In this document: piece by piece, positions 1 through 6,774 of the stretch
How positions within the stretch are numbered: the first letter of the stretch is position 1
How the letters are laid out: each line of letters starts with the position of its first letter
Assembly: GCF_900116545.1 (NCBI RefSeq)
Contig: NZ_FPCK01000003.1
Coordinates: 124,001-188,000, forward strand
Length of the DNA stretch: 64,000 nucleotides
DNA from: Devosia crocina
GTDB lineage: Bacteria > Pseudomonadota > Alphaproteobacteria > Rhizobiales > Devosiaceae
Reading direction: 5' to 3'
Program-made: the position numbers and the translations under genes
The notes under the pieces: generated by a model
What the model was told of the DNA's origin: nothing
The model's input: only the letters and a program-made list of their open reading frames with translations
Databases searched by the model: none

Positions 1-292
1 CCTTGACCTGTTCGGCATCGGACCGGCCCGTGGCCATGATGAAGGGCATGGCCTGAGTGCGCGGGTGCTTGCGGATCACCTTGAGCAGCGTCAGCCCGTC
101 GATATCGTCCATGTTCCAGTCGGAAATGATCAGGTCGACATTGGACTGCTCGAGCTTGCCCAAGGCGTCGCGGCCGGACTTGGCCTCGATGATGTCCTTG
201 AAACCGAGCTGATTGAGAATGTACTTGCAGATGCCACGCATAGATTGCTGGTCATCAACGATCAGAACACTGACAGCACTGGCTTTGGGCAC
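1..292 (-). CDS. cheY: CheY-type response regulator (CheY2 position), partial
   Basis: Single-domain receiver protein of chemotaxis, reading off the left edge; the first 97 codons are present. A GTG start at 292 is preceded by an AGAGG at good spacing. Translation begins VPKASAVSVLIVDDQQSMRG, with the acidic pair at residues 13-14 and the phospho-acceptor Asp near residue 58 in the segment LIISDWNMDD. It lies downstream of cheB on the same strand, where Sinorhizobium-type loci carry CheY2, the form that acts on the flagellar motor. The conserved Thr and Lys of the C-terminal half lie mostly outside the window. Family certain; the CheY2 assignment rests on position. Confidence 0.9.
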   Translation of the reverse strand, partial: MPKASAVSVLIVDDQQSMRGICKYILNQLGFKDIIEAKSGRDALGKLEQSNVDLIISDWNMDDIDGLTLLKVIRKHPRTQAMPFIMATGRSDAEQVK

Positions 293-399
293 GGATCTAA
301 ACCTCTTATGCGCCGGGGCCCTTGAGCCCCGATATTGGATGCCATCCTAGGCAACAAGCGTTACAATTCTCTCAATCCGGCGTGCGGGTTTTGCCCCAT

Positions 400-1446
400 T
401 CACGCCGCGCTGCGCAGCCGCACCAGCGCATTGGCGAGCTTGCCTGCGATCTGTTCGATGGGCGCCTGCTCGACCACCGCGCCTTCTTCGAACGCCACCC
501 GCGGCATGCCATAGACAAGCGCCGAAGCCTGGCTCTGACCCACCGTATAGGCTCCTGCATCGCGCATCAGCTTGAGCCCTCTTGCCCCGTCCCGGCCCAT
601 GCCGGTCAGGATGGCGCCGACAGCCATGGCGCCGGCCGTCTTGCTGACCGATTCAAACAGCACATCGACGCTTGGCCGATGCCCGCTCGCCAGTTCGTCC
701 TGGCTCAGACGCGCCTTGAGCTGGCCCGAAGAGCGTTCGACGCGCAGGTGATAATCGCCCCGCGCCACATAGGCATGGCCGCGCTGGAGCACCATGCGGT
801 CTTCCGCTTCCACCACCTTGAGTGCGCACAACTCATCGAGCCGTGCGGCAAAGCGGCCGGTAAAGCCTGCGGGCATGTGCTGGGCGATCACCACGGGCGG
901 GCAATCGGCCGGCATGCCCGTCAGGACGGTGCGGATGGCTTCGACGCCGCCGGTCGAGGCGCCGATGGCGATCAGCGCGCCTTCGGGAGCAGCCGCGGTG
1001 CGCACCACGGTCTTGGGCGCCTCGATCCGCACCGCGGCACCGCGCACATCGGTGCGGGCGGCATTGCGGATCTTGTCGCGCAGGCTTGCCCCGAAAGCGT
1101 CGAGCCCGCCGGCAAATTCGGCGCTCGGCTTGGCCACGAAATCCACCGCCCCCAGTTCCAGTGCCAGCAGCGTTTCGCTAGCGCCCTTCTTGGTCAGGGT
1201 CGACACCATGACCACCGGCATGGGCCGCAAGCGCATCAGTTTTTCGAGGAAATCGAGCCCGTTCATATTGGGCATTTCGATATCGAGGGTCACGACGTCG
1301 GGATTGAGCTGCTTGATCTTTTCGCGCGCTTCGATCGGGTCGGTGGCCGTGCCCACGACGCTGATATCCCCATCGCGCGTCAGCATGCGGCTCAACACCT
1401 CGCGGATAAGCGCCGAATCGTCGACGACCAGAACCTTGATTGTCAT
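400..1446 (-). CDS. cheB: Chemotaxis protein-glutamate methylesterase CheB
   Basis: 348 residues, normal CheB length. It removes methyl groups from (and deamidates) chemoreceptors when phosphorylated by CheA, opposing CheR. The N-terminal receiver domain (about 1-120) has DD at 9-10 and the phospho-acceptor Asp55 in VVTLDIEMPN. The C-terminal methylesterase domain (about 155-345) carries the triad Ser164 (IGASTGG), His190 (IAQHMPAGF) and Asp286 (TGMGRDGARG). The start codon overlaps the cheR stop by 4 bases, indicating translational coupling. The cheY fragment follows about 108 bases downstream. Confidence 0.97.
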   Translation of the reverse strand: MTIKVLVVDDSALIREVLSRMLTRDGDISVVGTATDPIEAREKIKQLNPDVVTLDIEMPNMNGLDFLEKLMRLRPMPVVMVSTLTKKGASETLLALELGAVDFVAKPSAEFAGGLDAFGASLRDKIRNAARTDVRGAAVRIEAPKTVVRTAAAPEGALIAIGASTGGVEAIRTVLTGMPADCPPVVIAQHMPAGFTGRFAARLDELCALKVVEAEDRMVLQRGHAYVARGDYHLRVERSSGQLKARLSQDELASGHRPSVDVLFESVSKTAGAMAVGAILTGMGRDGARGLKLMRDAGAYTVGQSQASALVYGMPRVAFEEGAVVEQAPIEQIAGKLANALVRLRSAA

Positions 1447-2285
1447 GCTGCTTCTCGTTTGTTCATGCGCCGGGACTGGTAGATCGTCTTGCCCACCAGC
1501 CGAAAACCATCGCCGCCCGATCCCAGGTTTTCCGAATGGCCGATATATAAAAAGCCTTCCGGCGCGAGCATGGTGCCGAACCGGCCGAACACGGCGCCCT
1601 GGGTGGGCTTGTCGAAATAGATTGCCACATTGCGGCAGAAGATCGCGTCGAACGGCCCTTTCATGGGCCAGTCCGCGATTAGGTTGAGCGGCTTGAAGCT
1701 GATCAGCTCCCGCGCTGCCTGCGGCACCTGAATCGTGCCATCGCCCAGCCGCTGAAAGGGCTTTGCGCGCTCTGGACTAAGACCTGACAGCTCGTTTTCC
1801 GGATAGATCCCGCGCGCGGCCTTGGCGATCACGGCAGTGTCGATATCGGTGGCCAGGATCTTGAAGTCCCAGCTTTTCAGCCCCGGATGGGCGGCCAGAA
1901 GATCCATGGCGATCGTATAGGGCTCCTGCCCCGTCGAGCAGCCGGCCGACCAGATGCGCAGGCGCGAGCCTCGCGGGCGCGCGGCCAGCAATCCACCCAC
2001 ATAGGTGCGCAGATGATCGAAATGGTGATCCTCGCGATAGAACCGCGTCAGATTGGTGGTCAGGGCGTTGACGAAATCCTGCGCATCGCCAGCTGGAGCG
2101 CCTTTTTCCAGATGGTCGATATAAGCATCGAAGCTGTCGAGCCCCAGAGCGCGAACGATCTTTGAAAGCCTTGAAACCACCAGCGTGCGCTTGGCATCGC
2201 TCAGCGAAATACCAGCGACCTTATAGACCCTGGCCTTGATCCGGGCGAACTCGCGTTCGCTGAGAGAAATCTCTCCCTGATCCAT
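1443..2285 (-). CDS. cheR: Chemotaxis protein methyltransferase CheR
   Basis: 280 residues. SAM-dependent methyltransferase that methylates glutamates of chemoreceptors during adaptation. The N-terminal helical CheR domain (about 8-60) precedes a Rossmann-type SAM domain containing RIWSAGCSTGQEPYTIAM (residue about 105 on), the classic SAM-binding segment, and FDAIFCRNVAIYF, which matches the conserved CRNV(L/A)IYF motif. It overlaps cheB by 4 bases and lies about 150 bases downstream of cheD, so cheD-cheR-cheB-cheY probably forms one unit. Confidence 0.97.
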   Translation of the reverse strand: MDQGEISLSEREFARIKARVYKVAGISLSDAKRTLVVSRLSKIVRALGLDSFDAYIDHLEKGAPAGDAQDFVNALTTNLTRFYREDHHFDHLRTYVGGLLAARPRGSRLRIWSAGCSTGQEPYTIAMDLLAAHPGLKSWDFKILATDIDTAVIAKAARGIYPENELSGLSPERAKPFQRLGDGTIQVPQAARELISFKPLNLIADWPMKGPFDAIFCRNVAIYFDKPTQGAVFGRFGTMLAPEGFLYIGHSENLGSGGDGFRLVGKTIYQSRRMNKREAA

Positions 2286-2434
2286 GAAAACTACCCCGAC
2301 TGCCCCCGCTCACTATCTGGACCTGCCGACTGTTGAGCGGTGCCGATTGTGGCCGGTTCATTCCTTAGATTGCGTAAATTCGCTTCGCGCCTTTGCCCTA
2401 TATTTGCGCAAGGCAAGCAATGGCGGCCGACGCT

Positions 2435-3049
2435 TCAGAAAAGCTCGATATCGTCGACCGGCTGTGGCACCACGACGCGGCGCCGCGCCAGCGCCATTTC
2501 TTCGCGCGCGACATTGGCACCCATGTCGCTGTCGAGCCGCTTGACGAAGGCGCGGCCCGAATGGGGCTTGAACAGCACGCGGCGGGCAAAGGTACCGCCC
2601 AGATCCTCGCCGGCTGCCACATAGCCTTCATCGACAAGGAACTGACGGACGAATTCGATGTTCTTGGCCCCGACATCGTCGAGCGCCGAGTTGATTTTGC
2701 CCCCGCCAAACACCTTGATCTCGAGATTGGACTTCTTGCCTGACCCCATGGAGAGGACCTTGTTGATGAGCTGTTCCATGGCAAAGGCCCCATAGCGGGC
2801 TGAAGCGCCATAGCGGTCCCGGGCCGACCCGGATTGTTCGGCAAGCAGGAAATGGTTCATGCCCCCGACCTGGGCGGCACGGTCGCGCACACAGGCCGAA
2901 ATGCAGGATCCCAGAACTGTCGAAAAGGTGACATCGGCCTGAGCGGAGACATGGCAGTCGCCCTGGTGAACCGTAGTGACGACGCCCCGGTCGAATTCGG
3001 GGGGCAGCGAATTGTTCTGGCCCATGGGTCGAGCGATACCTGTCTGCAC
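2435..3049 (-). CDS. cheD: Chemoreceptor glutamine deamidase CheD
   Basis: 204 residues from a GTG start; an ATG 24 bases further in (3025) is equally possible because neither has a clear ribosome site. CheD deamidates receptor glutamines. TVLGSCISACVRD supplies the catalytic Cys (49) and GGMNHFLL the His (66); the Cys-His spacing of 17 is that of characterised CheD proteins. The chain ends in DDIELF. That acidic tail resembles the end of the divergent CheT-like protein and, loosely, receptor C-terminal pentapeptides. It probably heads the cheD-cheR-cheB-cheY block. Confidence 0.95.
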   Translation of the reverse strand: MQTGIARPMGQNNSLPPEFDRGVVTTVHQGDCHVSAQADVTFSTVLGSCISACVRDRAAQVGGMNHFLLAEQSGSARDRYGASARYGAFAMEQLINKVLSMGSGKKSNLEIKVFGGGKINSALDDVGAKNIEFVRQFLVDEGYVAAGEDLGGTFARRVLFKPHSGRAFVKRLDSDMGANVAREEMALARRRVVVPQPVDDIELF

Positions 3050-3187
3050 GATTTTGTTCGGAGCTTAGCGTTAAGTCGTTATCCAAACGCTAACCACGAG
3101 GTGAGCCCTTTGCACAGTGCCGGTTTCGGCAAGGACCGTTTAGGATTTCCCGGTTAGATTCGGGCTGAAGTCTGAGGTTATGAACGT

Positions 3188-3541
3188 ATGTCTTTGCAGA
3201 AACTTGCGAGAGAGCTCGACGAAACAGCCCGCCAGTCCGCTGCCATGTTGGAAGGCATAACCGAGGCCCTGGAACTGCTTTCGGATTCAAGTGTCGGCAA
3301 GGACGCCTCGGTCAAGCAGGCGCTGATGATGATCGTAACCGCCCTTCAGGGCCAGGATCGCATCGAGCAGCGCTGCCGCAACATGGCTCTGGCCGCCCGC
3401 CAGTTCTCGCTTCTGCCTCCCACTGCGCCTGAAAGCGTGTTCGACGAGATCTGGCAAAGCCTGACGCTGGACGAATTGCGGGTGCCGTCCCTGTCGGGCG
3501 TCGCCGCCAAGCAGGCGAGCGGAGAAGTCGAGCTCTTCTGA
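3188..3541 (+). CDS. cheT: Small CheT/CheZ-like chemotaxis protein (putative response-regulator phosphatase)
   Basis: 117 residues, divergent from cheD, GAGG about 10 bases before the ATG. The mostly helical protein contains QDRIEQRCRNM (about residues 56-66). This is a D-x-x-x-Q motif inside a Q-D-x-x-x-Q-R context like the CheZ active site (QDLTGQ in E. coli). Such a motif is known in the small CheT protein encoded next to cheD in Sinorhizobium meliloti. A Pro-rich turn follows and the chain ends in GEVELF, like the CheD end. Called by motif, size and location; overall identity to CheT could not be measured. Its place on the opposite strand, outside the operon, is unusual. Confidence 0.65.
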   Translation: MSLQKLARELDETARQSAAMLEGITEALELLSDSSVGKDASVKQALMMIVTALQGQDRIEQRCRNMALAARQFSLLPPTAPESVFDEIWQSLTLDELRVPSLSGVAAKQASGEVELF

Positions 3542-3546
3542 GCCCT

Positions 3547-4641
3547 TCAGTCTTCGATCCCAGCTGTCCGGCTCCCCTGCCCCGAGCGGCTCAGCCGGTC
3601 CTCGGTGAACTGGGACCAGACCGCGATAAAGAGCGCTGCCACGAGCGGCCCCAGCACGAAGCCATTGATGCCGAAGAGCGAAAGCCCGCCAATGGTCGAG
3701 ATCAGCACCACATAGTCGGGCAGGCTGGTTTCCCTGCCGACGAGCAGAGGGCGCAGCAGGTTGTCGATCATGGAAATGACGAGCGCCCCTACCACCAGCA
3801 AGACGATCGCCTTGGTCATTTCCCCGCTAAAGCCGAGATAGGCAGCAAACGGCGCCCAGACCAGGCTTGCACCTACCGCGGGCAGAAGCGAGAGCACCCC
3901 CATGACAACGCCCCACAGAAGCGGCGCATCGATGCCCAGAAGCCAGAAGGTGATGCCCCCGAGCCCCCCCTGGATGACGGCGATCACGAGGTTGCCGCGC
4001 ACCGTCGCCTTGACCACCGAAACGAACTTGGCCGCAATATGATCGGTCCTCTTGCGGTCGAGCGGCACCGCGTTGCGCATGGCCAGCGCTAGATTGCGGC
4101 CGTCCCGGAACAGAAAGAACAGCAGATACAGCATCAGCGCGAGGATGATGAAGACGTGCAGCGTGGTCTGGCCCACCCCATAGGCCCCGCTCGCAATATT
4201 CTGCGCCACCGAAGAAAGGCCCGAGGTCAGGCTCTGCTGGATATCCTCGAGCGTGCTGAGATTGAGATTGCCCAGCGCGTCGTCCGCCCAGTCCGGCAGC
4301 ATGGCCTGGAACTGGTCGAGCGCGCCGGTCAGGGTCCAGTTGCTGTCCCGCACCTGCCGGTACAGCGCCCTGACCTCGGCGGAAAGCGATACGATCACCA
4401 GGCTTGCCGGGATCAGCACGACGCAGATGCAGGTGATGACGCTGATCACCGCTGCAATGCTGCGCCGCCCACCGAGGAGGCGCACAAGCCTTTGATGCAC
4501 CGGATTAAAGAGAATGGCGAGGATCACCGCCCACAGGATTGCGCTATAATAGGGCAGCAGCAGCCAGCCGAACAGCAGGCTGATCGAAACAACAAGCGCG
4601 ATGAAGCTGATGGTTTCGATAGTGGTTCTGGACACGGGCAT
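3547..4641 (-). CDS. AI-2E family transporter (PF01594-type membrane protein)
   Basis: 364 residues with about eight membrane segments, the first pair at residues 8-40. The central soluble stretch (about 65-145) and the conserved Gly/Pro-rich segment GGITFWLLGIDAPLLWGVVMG followed by a LLPAVGASLVW motif are typical of the AI-2E/YdiK/PerM family. Substrates vary or are unknown in this family, so autoinducer transport should not be assumed. It lies 51 bases downstream of the glycosidase gene on the same strand and may be co-transcribed with it. It ends only 5 bases from the CheT-like gene stop (convergent). Confidence 0.9.
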   Translation of the reverse strand: MPVSRTTIETISFIALVVSISLLFGWLLLPYYSAILWAVILAILFNPVHQRLVRLLGGRRSIAAVISVITCICVVLIPASLVIVSLSAEVRALYRQVRDSNWTLTGALDQFQAMLPDWADDALGNLNLSTLEDIQQSLTSGLSSVAQNIASGAYGVGQTTLHVFIILALMLYLLFFLFRDGRNLALAMRNAVPLDRKRTDHIAAKFVSVVKATVRGNLVIAVIQGGLGGITFWLLGIDAPLLWGVVMGVLSLLPAVGASLVWAPFAAYLGFSGEMTKAIVLLVVGALVISMIDNLLRPLLVGRETSLPDYVVLISTIGGLSLFGINGFVLGPLVAALFIAVWSQFTEDRLSRSGQGSRTAGIED

Positions 4642-4692
4642 CAGCTCTTTTCATGGGACGTGGCTTTCCGGCAGCAGCGATAGGTGGCCGCG

Positions 4693-5490
4693 TCAGCCGG
4701 GCCGCTCGACAAGACCGAACATTGGCCCGAAACCTCCGTGCCAGGAAAAGTCGTTGCGCCCCTGTTCCGGATCGTAAAGCCCGGTGCCGCGCCCACCATC
4801 GAGAAACAGCGCATTCGCGCACCCGAGGTGATCCCGAAAAAGCCGGGCAAAATCATGAAAATTGACGGCCCGGTCGCTGATGGCAAAGCGGATCAACCCG
4901 TTCTCGCACACGCCCACGCCGCTGCGCGGCCGGCGATCGGTCGAACCTTCGATAAAGGCGGGGTGCAGCGTGCCATCGATCACCAGCATCGGCCCCGACT
5001 GGGTGGCGAAGCGCACCGGCGGCCGGCGCTCGAGATAGGTTTCGGTCGGCAGGATCTGTGCGCCTTGGTCGGTCAGGAGAAAGACCCCATTTGGCTTTTT
5101 GTAGAAATTGGGAACGCCCGAGGGCGAGCCCGAAAGGTCGCGCAGATTGGGCGAGCGCAGCTCTTCTCCCGATTCCACATAAAGCCCCATGGGCGAAAAG
5201 TCGGACTGGTACATGCCCGCATTCATCGCGAAAACGAGGCGCTCGCCACTGCGCTCGAGCTGGTCGGAAACGGCGCTGAACGAGCGATAGGCGTCCCCTT
5301 CCGGATTCTGCCAGAAGAGACGCAGATCGGCTTGGGCCGGATCGACAGAACAGACCACAAAGCCAAGGCGATCGAAATCCTGGTGCTCGCAAGGGCTCGC
5401 CGCGCCCGGCTGCGCGAGGGTAACGAGGGCAACAAGCGAGAGCAGCAAGGCCGCAGCTCTAAGGAAAATTCTGGTCATGGTCATGCGCAT
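4693..5490 (-). CDS. Exported phosphodiester glycosidase (NAGPA/DUF2233) family protein
   Basis: About 265 residues from the ATG at 5490 (further in-frame ATGs at 5484 and 5478). A signal peptide with a hydrophobic core (IFLRAAALLLSLVALVTL) ends near an Ala-Ser site, predicting an exported enzyme. The body has the family hallmarks FAMNAGMYQSDFSPMGLY, PNGVFL, SGPMLV, and the C-terminal ALFLDGGRGTGLY. Homologues cleave phosphodiester-linked sugars, such as uncovering enzyme acting on GlcNAc-1-phosphodiesters; the bacterial substrate is unknown. It sits between a basic small protein and the AI-2E transporter, all on the minus strand. Confidence 0.85.
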   Translation of the reverse strand: MRMTMTRIFLRAAALLLSLVALVTLAQPGAASPCEHQDFDRLGFVVCSVDPAQADLRLFWQNPEGDAYRSFSAVSDQLERSGERLVFAMNAGMYQSDFSPMGLYVESGEELRSPNLRDLSGSPSGVPNFYKKPNGVFLLTDQGAQILPTETYLERRPPVRFATQSGPMLVIDGTLHPAFIEGSTDRRPRSGVGVCENGLIRFAISDRAVNFHDFARLFRDHLGCANALFLDGGRGTGLYDPEQGRNDFSWHGGFGPMFGLVERPG

Positions 5491-5549
5491 TCCGCCCCGA
5501 AGTGGCAGCCCCACACGGCAGAACCATGCGGGGCTTTGGTCACTTCATC

Positions 5550-6062
5550 TTAGCGAACCTTGCGGCTACGCTCCAGAACCGGCTTGAAGCCTTCTTGCTC
5601 GAGGGCGCCGTCGGTCGGCTTTTTCTCGTTTTCGATGACGGTCATGCCTTCGTCGGCCGTTCGCGACTGGGGCCGGTTGGCCTGCGGATCGGGCTTTGCT
5701 TTCTTTGCCTTCAGCGCCTTTTGCGCATTGTTGACGAGGTCCGATTTCCCGTCCTTGGCGCGGCGGCGGGCGCTTTCCTTGTTGACGCGCTGCATGGCCG
5801 AGGCGAGGAGCGCACTCTTTTCCACGCTACCGCTATTGTCGGAGGCAGGTTTGGCCCCCTGCGGGGCGGCCTTGCCGCGCATTTCCCGCCTTTGCCGTTG
5901 GGCGATGGTCTGCGCCTTGTCGCGCGCTTCGCGCAGGCGCTTGGCGAGCGCCGAAAGATCTGTGTCCGATACCTGGCCGAGCGCAGGCTGCTTGGCCTGT
6001 TCGACCAGTTCGCTTTCATCCTTGGAGAGCAGGCGCTCTATGTCGCGGCGGCTTCGGCTCAT
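5550..6062 (-). CDS. Conserved-looking basic hypothetical protein
   Basis: 170 residues. The ATG at 6062 was chosen over an upstream in-frame codon because AAGGAG lies about 6 bases before it. The protein is strongly basic and Lys/Arg/Ala-rich. The N-terminal half (about 1-65) is predicted helical (SRRDIERLLSKDESELV...), a low-complexity Lys/Ala segment spans about 95-130, and the C-terminus is charged (VLERSRKVR). No catalytic motif or membrane segment was seen. It follows the cheW terminator and precedes the NAGPA gene by about 59 bases, so it may start a separate three-gene unit. Function not recognised. Confidence 0.7.
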   Translation of the reverse strand: MSRSRRDIERLLSKDESELVEQAKQPALGQVSDTDLSALAKRLREARDKAQTIAQRQRREMRGKAAPQGAKPASDNSGSVEKSALLASAMQRVNKESARRRAKDGKSDLVNNAQKALKAKKAKPDPQANRPQSRTADEGMTVIENEKKPTDGALEQEGFKPVLERSRKVR

Positions 6063-6150
6063 GTCTGGCTCCTTTCGAATTGTCGCAAAGGGCAAACTGG
6101 AACCGCGCGGCGAAGGTTGCACCTGGGGCGCCGCCGGCGCGAAACCCCAT

Positions 6151-6175
6151 GAAAGAAGGGCGCCGCGCGGCGCCC
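6151..6175 (-). terminator. Rho-independent terminator after cheW
   Basis: On the minus strand GGGCGCCGCGCGGCGCCC (6175-6158) folds into a strong GC hairpin followed by TTCTTTC. It lies 27 bases past the cheW stop, which suggests that the STAS-cheY-cheA-cheW transcript ends here and that the cheD-cheR-cheB-cheY block is transcribed separately. Confidence 0.75.
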
Positions 6176-6201
6176 TCGGTCACTCGGACTGTCGGCTGGG
6201 C

Positions 6202-6690
6202 TCAGGCGTCGAGCTTGGCGCCCGAAACCACGGCGTGCAGGTCGATCAGCCCCACCATGCGGCTGTCATGGGTGACGATGCCATTGAGGAGTTCGGTGTC
6301 GATGGCATTGCCTTCGGGCACATTGTGGATGTCGTCGCGCGACACGGTCAGGATATCGCTCACCGCATCGACGAGAATACCGACCCATTTGTCGCCCACG
6401 CTCATCACCACCACGACATGGTTCTTGGTGGGCGAGGTCTGGCCATCGCCAAAGCGGGCCCGCAGGTCGAAAATCGGCACGATGGTGCCGCGCAGGTTTA
6501 TGACCCCGCGCACGAAGTCGCGCGTGTTGGGCAGCGGGGTCGCCCCATTCCAGGCGCGGATCTCGCGCACCGTGGTGATTTCCACGCCATAGGTCTGCTC
6601 GCCAATCGAAAAGGCGATGAGCTGGAGGGTATTCTGGCCGACAACGGCCGACTTCTCCCCGGTTTCCTCACGCAGGCTAAGGGCTTCCAT
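6202..6690 (-). CDS. cheW: Chemotaxis coupling protein CheW
   Basis: 162 residues, one CheW (SH3-like) domain. It bridges chemoreceptors and CheA in the signalling array. Recognisable segments are LIAFSIGEQTYGVEI, VREIRAWNGATPLPN, and the family signature VRGVINLRGTIVPIFDLR. The ATG at 6690 has AAAGG 8 bases upstream. It is the last gene of the STAS-cheY-cheA-cheW block, 77 bases downstream of cheA across a hairpin-rich spacer. Confidence 0.97.
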   Translation of the reverse strand: MEALSLREETGEKSAVVGQNTLQLIAFSIGEQTYGVEITTVREIRAWNGATPLPNTRDFVRGVINLRGTIVPIFDLRARFGDGQTSPTKNHVVVVMSVGDKWVGILVDAVSDILTVSRDDIHNVPEGNAIDTELLNGIVTHDSRMVGLIDLHAVVSGAKLDA

Positions 6691-6706
6691 GTGTTGAACC
6701 TTTCTG

Positions 6707-6774
6707 CGGCCACAGGCCGGCTACTCACTCATGGCGGCTCTTGAGCCGCCTTTACTCACACTGGCCGTCAGGCC
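6707..6774 (-). other. Three consecutive hairpins between cheA and cheW
   Basis: Inverted repeats at 6707-6719 (CGGCC-aca-GGCCG), 6733-6750 (GGCGGCTC-tt-GAGCCGCC) and 6763-6774 (GGCC-gtca-GGCC, overlapping the cheA stop) occupy the spacer. None is followed by a U-run on the minus strand, so they look like mRNA processing or stability structures rather than a terminator. They could set the CheA:CheW ratio. Confidence 0.5.

Noticed and set aside
3065..3100. CtrA-like site between cheD and the CheT-like gene
   Set aside because: TTAA, TTAT and CTAACC pieces are present, but none gives TTAA-N7-TTAA; two or more mismatches remain.
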